Below are positions 8,936 to 18,345 of a stretch of 64,000 nucleotides of DNA, in pieces (the stretch's first letter is position 1; the number at the start of each line of letters is the position of its first letter). Source of the DNA: Gaetbulibacter_A aestuarii (GTDB taxonomy: Bacteria; Bacteroidota; Bacteroidia; Flavobacteriales; Flavobacteriaceae); assembly GCF_039537665.1 (NCBI RefSeq), contig NZ_BAABAY010000001.1, forward strand, positions 1,178,001 through 1,242,000. Direction: 5' to 3'. The position numbers and the translations under genes were made by a program. Below the pieces are notes generated by a model. That model did no database searches. It was not told the DNA's origin and saw nothing but the letters and a program-made list of their open reading frames with translations.

Positions 8936-9949
8936 ATGGAAGCAATAATTGAAAATAAATATACGTATAAAGATTTTGAAAGTAATCAGGAAGTAAGATG
9001 GTGTCCGGGATGTGATGATTATGTCATACTTCGATCTATGCAAAAAGCTCTCCCGGAAATGGGGGTTAAAAGGGAAGATGTCGTCTTTATTTCTGGAATT
9101 GGGTGTTCCTCAAGGTTTCCATATTATATGAATACCTATGGTATGCATAGTATTCATGGTAGAGCGCCAGCTATTGCTACCGGTGTAAAATTGGCTAATC
9201 CTAAACTTAGTGTTTGGGTTGTTACAGGCGATGGCGATTCCATGGCTATTGGAGGAAACCATTTTATACATGTATTACGGCGAAATATAAATTTAAACAT
9301 TATACTCTTTAATAATGAAATTTATGGTTTAACAAAGGGCCAATTTTCGCCAACCTCATTAATAGGTCAAAAAACAAAATCATCACCTTACGGAAATACA
9401 CAACCACCATTTTCACCTGGTGAATTAGCCTTAGGAGCACAAGCTCGGTTTTTCGGAAGAATTGGAGGAAATACACCAAAAGAAATGTCACAAATGTTTA
9501 TTGATGCCGAAAAGTTTAAAGGGACCTCCTTAATTGAAGTGCTTCAAAACTGTGTCATTTTTAATGATAGTTGTTTTACTAAATACACGGATAAAAACGT
9601 CCGAGAAGACAAACAATTATTTGTTGAACATGGCAAGCCAATGATTTTTGGAAAAAACAGAGACAAAGGGCTTGTTTTAAACCGTCTGAAATTAGAAGTA
9701 GTGACTATTGGCGAAAACGGGGTGAAAGAGGAAGATTTATTAGTCCATGACGCAAAAGAGCAAGATCCCACGTTGCATCAAATGTTAGTTAGACTTGAGT
9801 ATCCATTGGTAACAGGTGTCATAAGAAGTTTTGAGGATGTCACTTTAGAAGAACGAGAAGATGCATTAACGGCTGAGGTTAAATCCAGATCAAAATTCAG
9901 AAAAACAGATGATTTGTTTTTCTCGGGAGATACTTATGAAATTAAATAA
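8936..9949 (+). CDS. korB: 2-oxoglutarate (2-oxoacid):ferredoxin oxidoreductase, beta subunit
   Basis: 337 residues. WCPGCDD near the N-terminus (Cys23, Cys26) plus ISGIGCSSR supply cluster ligands, and VVTGDGDSMAIGG with the following NNEIYGLTKGQ forms the thiamine pyrophosphate and Mg site. No separate KorC or KorD subunit is present, matching the two-subunit enzyme. The gene is followed after 16 bases by nuoA on the same strand with no terminator between, which places the ferredoxin reducer and complex I in one transcript. Confidence 0.93.
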   Translation: MEAIIENKYTYKDFESNQEVRWCPGCDDYVILRSMQKALPEMGVKREDVVFISGIGCSSRFPYYMNTYGMHSIHGRAPAIATGVKLANPKLSVWVVTGDGDSMAIGGNHFIHVLRRNINLNIILFNNEIYGLTKGQFSPTSLIGQKTKSSPYGNTQPPFSPGELALGAQARFFGRIGGNTPKEMSQMFIDAEKFKGTSLIEVLQNCVIFNDSCFTKYTDKNVREDKQLFVEHGKPMIFGKNRDKGLVLNRLKLEVVTIGENGVKEEDLLVHDAKEQDPTLHQMLVRLEYPLVTGVIRSFEDVTLEEREDALTAEVKSRSKFRKTDDLFFSGDTYEIK

Positions 9950-9965
9950 ATAAAAACGTAGTGAA

Positions 9966-10316
9966 ATGGGTTCAGAAGCTATCATCGTATTTTTTATCGC
10001 AGGTGTCGTGCTGGTCGCCGGGGCAAATTTTTTGTCGAACTTAATATCACATAAATCCGATAATCTTCAAAAGCGTGAACCTTATGAAAGCGGTATGGTA
10101 ACCAAAGGTCCTACTTGGGTACAATTTAAAGTAGGATATTATTTATTCGCTATTCTATTCTTGATTTTTGATGTGGAAGTGGCGTTTTTAGTGCCTTGGG
10201 CTGTTGTATTTAAGGATGTTGGGTTTGTGGCTTTAATCGAAGTAGTCATATTCCTTTTAATATTAGGACTTGGGTTATTGTATGCATGGAAAAAAGGAGC
10301 ATTAAAATGGGAGTAG
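9966..10316 (+). CDS. nuoA: NADH-quinone oxidoreductase (complex I) subunit A
   Basis: 116 residues with three membrane helices and the conserved KREPYESGM loop that lies next to the quinone channel in complex I. First nuo gene of the operon. It overlaps the start of nuoB by 10 bases. Confidence 0.93.
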   Translation: MGSEAIIVFFIAGVVLVAGANFLSNLISHKSDNLQKREPYESGMVTKGPTWVQFKVGYYLFAILFLIFDVEVAFLVPWAVVFKDVGFVALIEVVIFLLILGLGLLYAWKKGALKWE

Positions 10317-10900
10317 ACGACAAAAAAAGGTATATATCGGAGGTCCAAGACAGGGATCATAAATTTCCAAAAAATTTCCCGGGAAAGGTAATTCCTGCGG
10401 GAAATGGAGCGAATGTGATTGTTACTTCATTAGACAAAATAATCAATTGGGGGCGATCAAATTCTCTTTGGTCACTTTATTTTGGTACGAGTTGTTGCGC
10501 GATTGAAATGATGCAAACAGGAGCTGCAAGGCATGATTATTCCAGATTTGGTTTTGAAGTTGCGCGGCCTTCCCCAAGACAGGCAGATTTAATCATTATA
10601 GCTGGCACTATTGTTAATAAAATGGCCCCTGTTTTACGTCGTTTATACGACCAGATGGCAGAACCAAAATATGTAATTGCTATGGGTGCTTGTGCTATTT
10701 CTGGAGGCCCCTTTTTTTATAATACATATTCTGTTGTTAAGGGAGCAGACCATGTGATCCCGGTAGATGTTTATGTTCCCGGGTGTCCGCCCCGCCCGGA
10801 AGCTTTATTAGAAGGGATGTTACTGCTTCAAGATAAAATTAGAACAGAAAACATGAAGCATAAAGAAAACCCAATAGACGGGTTTGACGAAGGACTTTAA
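10307..10900 (+). CDS. nuoB: Complex I subunit B (cluster N2 subunit)
   Basis: 197 residues from the ATG at 10307. This start is chosen over an ATG 21 bases upstream because AAGGAG at 10294-10299 lies 7 bases before it, one of the few clear Shine-Dalgarno sites in the window. The cluster N2 ligands are visible: GTSCCAIEM, GACAIS and VPGCPPRPE. NuoB hands electrons to quinone at the NuoB/NuoD interface. In NADH-independent complex I forms it receives them from NuoI. It overlaps nuoA by 10 bases. Confidence 0.95.
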   Translation: MGVDDKKRYISEVQDRDHKFPKNFPGKVIPAGNGANVIVTSLDKIINWGRSNSLWSLYFGTSCCAIEMMQTGAARHDYSRFGFEVARPSPRQADLIIIAGTIVNKMAPVLRRLYDQMAEPKYVIAMGACAISGGPFFYNTYSVVKGADHVIPVDVYVPGCPPRPEALLEGMLLLQDKIRTENMKHKENPIDGFDEGL

Positions 10901-10910
10901 ATATGGAGTT

Positions 10911-11372
10911 ATGAAAAACGAAGCGTTACAAGATGTAATAGGTAGTTGGTTTCCAGATTTAGAATTTTCTGAAGAAGCATCTCAATTTTTGAATATTACC
11001 GTAAAACCGGAACAGCTTCATGGTTTAATGACTGCATTAAAAAATAATCCTGAAACTTATTTTGATTATTTATTTTGTTTAAGCGGTGTTGACTGGGAAC
11101 CAGAATTAGGTGTCGTCTATCATTTAGAATCGACTAAGTATCGCCATAGCGTTGTTGTAAAAGTGAAGACTGAAGAACGGGAAAATCCAATCTTTGATAC
11201 CGTAAGTGATATTTGGAGAACTGCAGAATTTCATGAGCGAGAAGTTTTTGATTTTTTCGGAATAAAATTCAATAATCATCCAAATTTAAAACGATTGTTT
11301 TTAACGGAGGAGTGGGATGGATTTCCTTTACGAAAGGATTATGTCGATGACATTAATATGATTATCAAATAA
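10911..11372 (+). CDS. nuoC: Complex I subunit C
   Basis: 153 residues from the ATG at 10911 (TGGAG at 10904-10908 supports it; a longer frame from 10884 would overlap nuoB). The 30-kDa-subunit signature is present: WRTAEFHEREVFDFFGI and HPNLKRLFL ending in FPLRKDY. It is a separate protein and not fused to NuoD. Peripheral-arm scaffold subunit. Confidence 0.94.
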   Translation: MKNEALQDVIGSWFPDLEFSEEASQFLNITVKPEQLHGLMTALKNNPETYFDYLFCLSGVDWEPELGVVYHLESTKYRHSVVVKVKTEERENPIFDTVSDIWRTAEFHEREVFDFFGIKFNNHPNLKRLFLTEEWDGFPLRKDYVDDINMIIK

Positions 11373-11378
11373 GTAATC

Positions 11379-12500
11379 ATGGAAACAGTTACTATTAATA
11401 ACAACTTTAAATCTGAGGAATATTTTATTAATATGGGGCCTCAGCACCCTGCAACGCATGGTGTACTTAGATTAATATTGACTATTGATGGTGAAATCAT
11501 TAAAAGAGTAGAACCAGACCTAGGATATATACATCGTTCTATTGAAAAAATGTGCGAAGGTGATAGCTATCAGCAAATAGTTCATTTAACAGATAGAATG
11601 GATTATTTGTCATCTCACATTAACAATGAGGCTGTCTGTTTAACTGTTGAAAACGCACTTGAAATTGACGCTCCTGAGCGGGTTAAAGTCGTTAGAACTA
11701 TTCTAAGCGAGCTTACTCGAATTGCATCGCATTGTTTGTGGTGGGGTGTTATGGGAATGGATGTTGGCGCCTTGACTACCTATTTTTATGGTTTTAGAGA
11801 TCGTGAAATGATCAATGATATTTTTGAAGAAACTTGTGGCGCCCGATTAACAATGAATTATAATATCCCAGGTGGACTGATGTTCGACATTCATCCAAAT
11901 TTTGTTAATAGGACTAAAGCATTTGTAGCACATTTTAAATCGAAACTTCCAGAATATGATGAACTGCTAACGGGTAATGTTATATTTCAAAAAAGAACAA
12001 AAGGGGTAGGGGTTTTATCAAAAGAAGATGCTATTTCCTTTGGAGCTTCTGGTCCTGTAGGGCGTGGTTCGGGATATTCTTGTGATGTAAGAAAGCATCA
12101 TCCTTACAGCGCATACGATCGTGTAGTTTTTACAGAATCTTTAAGAACAGAAGGCGATACGTTTGCCCGTTACCTCGTTAGAATTCAGGAAATGTGGGAG
12201 TCGCTGGCCATAATAGAGCAACTCATAGATAATATTCCAGATGGCGATCATAAAGTAACTACCAATGCCGTAATAAAATTACCAAAAGGAGAATTTTACC
12301 AACGGGTAGAAACAGCTCGTGGAGAATTAGGAGTGTATATTATTAGCACAGGAACAAAAAGCCCATATCGACTTAAATTTCGATCTCCAGGATTTTCAAA
12401 TTTATCGTTACTAAATCACATAGCAGTTGGTGGTAAAATTGGAGATTTAGTTGCAAGTATGGCCACTTTAGACCTGGTAATACCAGATATTGATAGATAA
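11379..12500 (+). CDS. nuoD: Complex I subunit D (49-kDa type)
   Basis: 373 residues. NMGPQHPATHGVLRL at the N-terminus and DRMDYLSSHINNEAV are diagnostic of the 49-kDa subunit, which shapes the quinone site with NuoB. The ancestral hydrogenase-type cysteines are absent, as in all complex I forms. The next gene is nuoH, only 10 bases on; nuoE, nuoF and nuoG, which follow nuoD in 14-subunit operons, are not there. Confidence 0.95.
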   Translation: METVTINNNFKSEEYFINMGPQHPATHGVLRLILTIDGEIIKRVEPDLGYIHRSIEKMCEGDSYQQIVHLTDRMDYLSSHINNEAVCLTVENALEIDAPERVKVVRTILSELTRIASHCLWWGVMGMDVGALTTYFYGFRDREMINDIFEETCGARLTMNYNIPGGLMFDIHPNFVNRTKAFVAHFKSKLPEYDELLTGNVIFQKRTKGVGVLSKEDAISFGASGPVGRGSGYSCDVRKHHPYSAYDRVVFTESLRTEGDTFARYLVRIQEMWESLAIIEQLIDNIPDGDHKVTTNAVIKLPKGEFYQRVETARGELGVYIISTGTKSPYRLKFRSPGFSNLSLLNHIAVGGKIGDLVASMATLDLVIPDIDR

Positions 12501-12510
12501 TGTAAACACT

Positions 12511-13575
12511 ATGAATATAGCTTTAAACATAACAAAAACCATACAAGATTGGCTCGTTAGCTTCATGCCGGAAAGTGTTTCTAGTATTGCAGCTATGGTT
12601 TTGGTCGCTTTAATGTATCTGGTAATTTTTGCAGTAGCGGGACTTTATTTGGTATTACTTGAAAGAAGGGTGGCGGCTTGGTTTCAGTTACGAATTGGAC
12701 CTAATAGAGTTGGTCCATTAGGATTGTTTCAAACTATGGCAGATGCTTTGAAACTGGTATCAAAAGAGTTGACTGGTACTGTTAAAGCAGATAAGTTTTT
12801 ATACAATTTAGCACCTTACTTCGTAATTATTTCATCACTAATGGCCTTAGCTATTTTTCCTTTCACTCAGGGTTTTCAGGCATTTGACATAAATATTGGA
12901 ATCTTTTTCTTAATAGCGATCTCTTCTATTGGAGTGATTGGAATATTATTAGGAGGATGGAGTAGTAACAATAAATTTGCCCTAATCGGGGCAATGCGAA
13001 GCGGTGTTCAAACAATAAGTTATGAGTTATCCATTGGCTTGTCGTTATTAACCATGGTATTACTAACGGGAACGTTGCAATTGTCTCAAATTGTTGAGAT
13101 TCAAAAAAATGGTTGGCTTATTGTTCAAGGGCATATTCCCGCACTCATTGCTTTTATGATTTATATGATTGCTGGAACTGCCGAAACCAATCGAGCGCCT
13201 TTTGATATGGTGGAGGCGGAGTCTGAACTAGGTGCTGGTTTTCACACAGAATACTCAGGAATGAAATTTGCCTATTTCTTTTTAGCCGAATTCATAAACA
13301 TGTTCATTATCGCGGCCATCGCAACTACTATTTTCTTTGGAGCTTGGTTGTCTCCTTTTGGAATTACTCAATCCATTCCGTGGTTAGGGGTCTTTTGGTT
13401 TTTAGGCAAAACATTGATTTTAGTGTTTCTAATGATGTGGTTTAGATGGACTTTTCCAAGATTACGCGTTGACCAATTACTGACCTTGGAATGGAAATAT
13501 TTGTTGCCTATTAACCTCGTAAACATCGTGGTTATGGCGATCATTGTTTGGTTAAACATAACGATTAATTTATAG
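12511..13575 (+). CDS. nuoH: Complex I subunit H (membrane, quinone-site heel)
   Basis: 354 residues from the ATG at 12511; a TTG 21 bases upstream would overlap nuoD and is less likely. About eight membrane helices. ERRVAAWFQLRIGPNRVGPLG and AETNRAPFDMVEAESELGAGFHTEYSG are the two conserved cytoplasmic loops that contact NuoB/NuoD and line the quinone tunnel. Confidence 0.95.
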   Translation: MNIALNITKTIQDWLVSFMPESVSSIAAMVLVALMYLVIFAVAGLYLVLLERRVAAWFQLRIGPNRVGPLGLFQTMADALKLVSKELTGTVKADKFLYNLAPYFVIISSLMALAIFPFTQGFQAFDINIGIFFLIAISSIGVIGILLGGWSSNNKFALIGAMRSGVQTISYELSIGLSLLTMVLLTGTLQLSQIVEIQKNGWLIVQGHIPALIAFMIYMIAGTAETNRAPFDMVEAESELGAGFHTEYSGMKFAYFFLAEFINMFIIAAIATTIFFGAWLSPFGITQSIPWLGVFWFLGKTLILVFLMMWFRWTFPRLRVDQLLTLEWKYLLPINLVNIVVMAIIVWLNITINL

Positions 13576-13580
13576 AGAGG

Positions 13581-14057
13581 ATGAGTTATTTTTCAGATAT
13601 ATATAAAGGAATAAAAACACTGCTTACGGGTATGCGTGTTACTGGAAAGTACTTTTTACACTCACGAAAAGGAGCTATTACACAGCAATATCCAGACAAT
13701 AGGGACACATTAAAAATGTTTGAACGCTTTCGTGGAGAAGTAGTGATGCCACATGATGAAAATAATGAACACCAGTGTACGGGTTGTCAAAAATGTGAAA
13801 TTGCGTGTCCTAATGGAAGTATTGAGATTATTTGGGATAGAGGTATAGATGAAGAAACCGGTAAAAAGAAAAAGAAAATAGATAAGCATATATATCATTT
13901 AGGGCTTTGTACTATGTGTGGTTTATGTATAGAAGCTTGCCCAACTGATGCGATTGTCTGGGCTCAAAATTTTGAGAACGCTGTTTATGACCGAACAAAA
14001 CTTACCAAAGTTTTAAATAGACCAAATTCTAAAGTTAAAGCGGGTATAGAAGATTAG
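13581..14057 (+). CDS. nuoI: Complex I subunit I (2 x 4Fe-4S)
   Basis: 158 residues with two CxxCxxCxxxCP motifs: Cys66, 69, 72, 76 and Cys110, 113, 116, 120. These bind clusters N6a and N6b. In complex I forms without the NADH module this subunit is the likely docking point for reduced ferredoxin. A Lys-rich stretch (GKKKKKIDK, about 94-102) lies between the motifs and could be a basic surface for an acidic ferredoxin; that last point is inference. Confidence 0.94.
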   Translation: MSYFSDIYKGIKTLLTGMRVTGKYFLHSRKGAITQQYPDNRDTLKMFERFRGEVVMPHDENNEHQCTGCQKCEIACPNGSIEIIWDRGIDEETGKKKKKIDKHIYHLGLCTMCGLCIEACPTDAIVWAQNFENAVYDRTKLTKVLNRPNSKVKAGIED

Positions 14058-14061
14058 CGCT

Positions 14062-14586
14062 ATGGAAAAATATATATTTTACATTTTATCAGTTATTATA
14101 GTAGCTTTTGCAATTGCTTCTGTCTCAAGCAGAAAAATGCTGAGGTCTGTTGTCTATTTATTGTTTGCTCTTTGTGGGATAGCTGGATTTTACTTTTTAA
14201 TCGATTATAATTTTCTGGCAGCCGTTCAATTAACCGTCTATGCGGGTGGCATTATAGTCCTTATTATATTTTCTGTTTTATTAGTACATCATATAGAAAT
14301 GGAATTGGAAATAGCTAAGAGATCCAAACAGCTACTCATAGGTTTGACATGTTTTATTGGACTTGGCGTTTTTTTATACACTATTTACAATCACACCTTT
14401 AATGTTATACAAAACACCAATACAACAATAACTAGAGATATAGGTGCAAAATTATTAAGGTATGAAGTAGGGGGATTTATATTACCCTTTGAAGTTGTTA
14501 GTATTTTATTATTAGCTGCTATGATTGGTAGTATTGTGATTGCAAAAGGAAAAAAACTAACCACTAAAAACGATGAGGCGTTATGA
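14062..14586 (+). CDS. nuoJ: Complex I subunit J
   Basis: 174 residues with five predicted membrane helices and the VQLTVYAGGIIVLIIFSVLL segment, whose third helix carries the pi-bulge that is conserved in NuoJ. Overlaps nuoK by 4 bases (ATGA). Membrane-arm subunit that couples quinone chemistry to the pumps. Confidence 0.92.
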   Translation: MEKYIFYILSVIIVAFAIASVSSRKMLRSVVYLLFALCGIAGFYFLIDYNFLAAVQLTVYAGGIIVLIIFSVLLVHHIEMELEIAKRSKQLLIGLTCFIGLGVFLYTIYNHTFNVIQNTNTTITRDIGAKLLRYEVGGFILPFEVVSILLLAAMIGSIVIAKGKKLTTKNDEAL

Positions 14587-14900
14587 TTACTGGAGTTAGC
14601 ATATACGAATTACTTACCGTTACCTCAATCCTATTTTTTATAGGGGTCTACGGTTTCATGACAAGAAAAAACCTAATATCTATTTTAATTTCAATAGAAC
14701 TTATATTAAACGCCTCCGTAATAAATTTTGTTGTCATTAATAAATACCTGTATCCAGATATGTTACAAGGGGTTATTTTTTCACTATTTATTATTGCTGT
14801 TGCTGCTGCTGAAACTGCTTTAGCGGTATCTATAATAATAAACCTGTACAGGCAAATCAGTTCTGTTGAAGTTAAAGACACAGAAATCATGAAATATTAA
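14583..14900 (+). CDS. nuoK: Complex I subunit K
   Basis: 105 residues with three membrane helices carrying conserved glutamates (LISIELILNASVINF and AAAETALAVSI), the MrpC/NuoK family pattern. Those glutamates belong to the proton path. Start overlaps the nuoJ stop. Confidence 0.93.
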   Translation: MITGVSIYELLTVTSILFFIGVYGFMTRKNLISILISIELILNASVINFVVINKYLYPDMLQGVIFSLFIIAVAAAETALAVSIIINLYRQISSVEVKDTEIMKY

Positions 14901-14910
14901 TAGTTTAAAT

Positions 14911-16830
14911 ATGAATCTAACTTATATCATATTAATACCCTTAATCCCACTGCTGGTTTTCTTGCTATTAGGAATTTTTAATCAAAAAATTAAACCTAAA
15001 ATCTCAGGATATATTGGTGTTTTAGGATTGACAATTTCTGCAACATTGTCCTTCTATACAGCATATAAGTACTTTTTTCAAATCGGAAAAGTTGGTGGCG
15101 TTTACCAAACATTGACTACAAAAACGACCTGGATGAATTTTACAGATACACTAAGTATTGATATGGGAATTCTAATTGACCCAATATCTGTTATGATGCT
15201 TTGTGTGGTATCTATGGTGTCTTTGATGGTTCATATTTATAGCCGAGGATATATGAAAGGGGATGATGGTTATACCAAATTCTTTGCTTTTTTAGGTCTC
15301 TTTTCATTTTCAATGTTCGGATTGGTGTTAGCAACAAACCTTTTTCAAATCTATATTTTTTGGGAATTAGTAGGAGTGTCGTCCTACTTATTGATTGGCT
15401 ATTATTATACAAAACCTTCTGCCGTATCTGCCGCTAAAAAGGCATTTATTGTTACGCGTTTTGCCGATTTAGGTTTTTTGATAGGCATCTTAATTGTGGG
15501 CTATTACACGGGTACTTATGATTTTGAAACACTGAATAACTCTGCAGGCAGTGCTATTTTAAATTGGGCAGCGACGTCTTTTATGGGGTTATCCACTTTA
15601 ACTTGGGCTTTAATTTTAATCTTCATTGGTGGTGCTGGTAAATCAGCGATGTTTCCATTGCATATTTGGTTACCAGATGCCATGGAAGGCCCTACACCCG
15701 TTTCAGCTTTAATACATGCAGCTACTATGGTGGTAGCCGGTGTGTATTTAGTAGCAAGATTGTTCCCTATGTATTATTTCATCGAGGATGGCTATGCTCT
15801 TAATATAGTCGCTTTTGTTGGTGCTTTTTCGTCGCTGTTTGCGGCGATAATAGCCATTACCCAGACTGATATAAAGCGTGTTTTAGCATTCTCAACCATG
15901 TCTCAATTAGGTTATATGATGTTGGCTCTGGGGGTTTCTGGTTATGAAGGTCATGAGGGTTTAGGATATATGGCTTCCATGTTCCATTTGTTTACCCATG
16001 CCATGTTTAAGGCTTTATTGTTTTTAGGTGCAGGATCTGTAATTCATGCAGTTCATAGTAATTTAATAAGCGATATGGGTAATTTGCGTAAGTACATGCC
16101 CGTAACCAATATCACCTTTTTAATTGCTGCATTAGCAATTGCTGGTATTCCTCCATTAGCTGGTTTTTGGAGTAAAGATGAAATTTTAGTGGCTGCTTTT
16201 GAGCATAACAAACTTATCTATCTAGTAGGTGTGTTTGTAGCCGGATTGACAGCTTTCTATATTTTTAGATTATACTTTGGTATTTTCTGGGGAAGGGAAA
16301 CAAAATACAAACATGTGCCCTCTGAGTCTCCACTTTCAATGACATTTCCTTTAATAGTATTGGCACTATTAAGTATTGTTGGAGGGTTTATACCGTTTAG
16401 TGAATTTGTGACACCAGATCGTACTGGTTTTGAGGCCCATTTAAATTATCCGCTTGCCACTGTTGCCGTTGGTGTTGGTTTAATTGGAATTTTATTGGCC
16501 TGGGTTTTCTATAAAAAAGAAAATAGATTATCAGATAGATTTGCAAATGGGTTCGGGTCCTTATACAAATGGTCTTATGATAAATTTTATTTTGATGAGA
16601 TTTATCTTTTCGTTACAAAAAAGATTTTATTTAAATGTGTTTCTGCACCAGCAGCATGGTTCGATAGACATGTGGTTGATGGAACGATGAATCTCATTGG
16701 AAACACCACAGTGAATACATCAAAAAAAATAAAGGGACTGCAATCTGGAAAAGTTCAAGATTATGCTTTTGCATTTATTTCAGGAGTTGTCATTATTGCT
16801 ATAGTGTTTATTTATTTATGGACAAACTAA
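14911..16830 (+). CDS. nuoL: Complex I subunit L (antiporter-like, lateral helix)
   Basis: 639 residues, Mrp-antiporter-like. FWELVGVSSYLLIGYYY carries the conserved Glu, GGAGKSAMFPLHIWLPDAMEGPTP holds the conserved Lys and the loop shared by proton-pumping antiporters, and STMSQLGYMMLALG follows. The long C-terminal part fits the lateral helix that clamps the membrane arm. Most distal pump of the complex. Confidence 0.95.
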   Translation: MNLTYIILIPLIPLLVFLLLGIFNQKIKPKISGYIGVLGLTISATLSFYTAYKYFFQIGKVGGVYQTLTTKTTWMNFTDTLSIDMGILIDPISVMMLCVVSMVSLMVHIYSRGYMKGDDGYTKFFAFLGLFSFSMFGLVLATNLFQIYIFWELVGVSSYLLIGYYYTKPSAVSAAKKAFIVTRFADLGFLIGILIVGYYTGTYDFETLNNSAGSAILNWAATSFMGLSTLTWALILIFIGGAGKSAMFPLHIWLPDAMEGPTPVSALIHAATMVVAGVYLVARLFPMYYFIEDGYALNIVAFVGAFSSLFAAIIAITQTDIKRVLAFSTMSQLGYMMLALGVSGYEGHEGLGYMASMFHLFTHAMFKALLFLGAGSVIHAVHSNLISDMGNLRKYMPVTNITFLIAALAIAGIPPLAGFWSKDEILVAAFEHNKLIYLVGVFVAGLTAFYIFRLYFGIFWGRETKYKHVPSESPLSMTFPLIVLALLSIVGGFIPFSEFVTPDRTGFEAHLNYPLATVAVGVGLIGILLAWVFYKKENRLSDRFANGFGSLYKWSYDKFYFDEIYLFVTKKILFKCVSAPAAWFDRHVVDGTMNLIGNTTVNTSKKIKGLQSGKVQDYAFAFISGVVIIAIVFIYLWTN

Positions 16831-16839
16831 TTGAATAAT

Positions 16840-18327
16840 ATGGATATTTTATCACTTTTTGTGGCAGTACCGGTAATCACCATTTTAGCATTGGTGTTTT
16901 CAAAAGGTTTAAAGCAAGCAAGACTAATAGCGATGGTTGGAAGTTTTGTTCAGCTGGGAATGGCCATAAATTTAGTATTTGCTTATTTTAAAGAAAGAGT
17001 TGTGAATAATGATATCATGGTTTTCACCAAAGATTTGGTTTGGTTTAAACAATTCAATATTCATTATAGTATTGGTGTTGATGGAATTTCAGTAGCGCTT
17101 TTGGTCTTAACCTCTATTGTTGTTTTGGCAGGTGTTTTTATTTCATGGAAAATGAAAGACCTGCCTAAAGAATTCTTTGTTTCTTTAATTGTTCTTTCAA
17201 CGGGTGTTTATGGGTTTTTTATTTCAATAGACTTATTTACCATGTTTGTATTCTATGAAATTGCGGTTATACCCATGTATTTGTTAATTGGAATCTGGGG
17301 AAGTGGACCAAAAGAATATTCAGCAATGAAACTAACATTGATGCTTATGGGAGCATCTGCGGTATTATTGATTGGAATTTTAGGAATTTACTTCAATTCA
17401 AATGCCGATGGCGGGCCTTTAACTTTCAATATATTAGAAATTGCACAAGTGAACATCCCTGTGGAAGCTCAAAAACTATTTTTCCCATTAACGTTTATTG
17501 GTTTTGCAGTAATTGGTGCTTTATTTCCTTTCCATACATGGTCGCCAGATGGGCACGCGTCAGCACCAACAGCAGTATCCATGCTACATGCAGGGGTTTT
17601 AATGAAATTAGGTGGTTATGGGGTGTTTCGAGTAGCTATGTTTTTATTACCTGAAGGAACATTACATTGGTCATGGTTCTTTATAATATTATCAGCAATT
17701 GGGGTTATTTATGGTGCATTTGCAGCCATCAAACAAACCGACTTAAAATACATTAATGCATACTCTTCTGTGAGTCACTTAGGGATGGTGTTGTTTGCAC
17801 TGTTAATGTTGAATAAAACGGCCTGGAATGGTGCCATATTACAATCACTTTCTCACGGATTCATGACGGCATTGTTCTTTGCGTTAATTGGTATGATTTA
17901 CCAAAGAACAAATACCAGGGATATTACAAAATTAGGAGGATTGCTTAAAGTAATACCTTTTATTTCAGTTATCTACGTTATAGCTGGTTTGGCATCATTA
18001 GGACTACCTGGGTTTAGTGGATTTGTGGCAGAAATGAACATTTTCGTGGGTGCTTTCCAACATGATGATATGTTTTATAGAGTGGCCACTATTATTTCTG
18101 TTTCTGCCATTGTGGTGACTGCAGTTTATGTATTAAGAGTGGTGGGTATCATGCTCATGGGTCCGGTTAAAAATAACGACTTTTTAGAGTTGCCTAAAGC
18201 TACCTGGTTTGAAAAAACAGGAATATTGTTATTGCTAATACCTATAGTATGGATTGGCGTCGCGCCTTTATGGTTAAGCGATATGATTTTAGCAAGTCTT
18301 GAACCTTTTATAAAAGGCGTTTTATAA
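16840..18327 (+). CDS. nuoM: Complex I subunit M (antiporter-like)
   Basis: 495 residues from the ATG at 16840; a TTG three codons earlier, directly after the nuoL stop, is possible. Fourteen or so membrane helices. FYEIAVIPMYLLIGIWG (conserved Glu), FPFHTWSPDGHASAPT and YSSVSHLGMV are the antiporter-family signatures. Note FHTWSPDGH where most bacteria have FHTWLPDAH. Confidence 0.95.
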   Translation: MDILSLFVAVPVITILALVFSKGLKQARLIAMVGSFVQLGMAINLVFAYFKERVVNNDIMVFTKDLVWFKQFNIHYSIGVDGISVALLVLTSIVVLAGVFISWKMKDLPKEFFVSLIVLSTGVYGFFISIDLFTMFVFYEIAVIPMYLLIGIWGSGPKEYSAMKLTLMLMGASAVLLIGILGIYFNSNADGGPLTFNILEIAQVNIPVEAQKLFFPLTFIGFAVIGALFPFHTWSPDGHASAPTAVSMLHAGVLMKLGGYGVFRVAMFLLPEGTLHWSWFFIILSAIGVIYGAFAAIKQTDLKYINAYSSVSHLGMVLFALLMLNKTAWNGAILQSLSHGFMTALFFALIGMIYQRTNTRDITKLGGLLKVIPFISVIYVIAGLASLGLPGFSGFVAEMNIFVGAFQHDDMFYRVATIISVSAIVVTAVYVLRVVGIMLMGPVKNNDFLELPKATWFEKTGILLLLIPIVWIGVAPLWLSDMILASLEPFIKGVL

Positions 18328-18345
18328 TTTAAAAGAACAACTAAA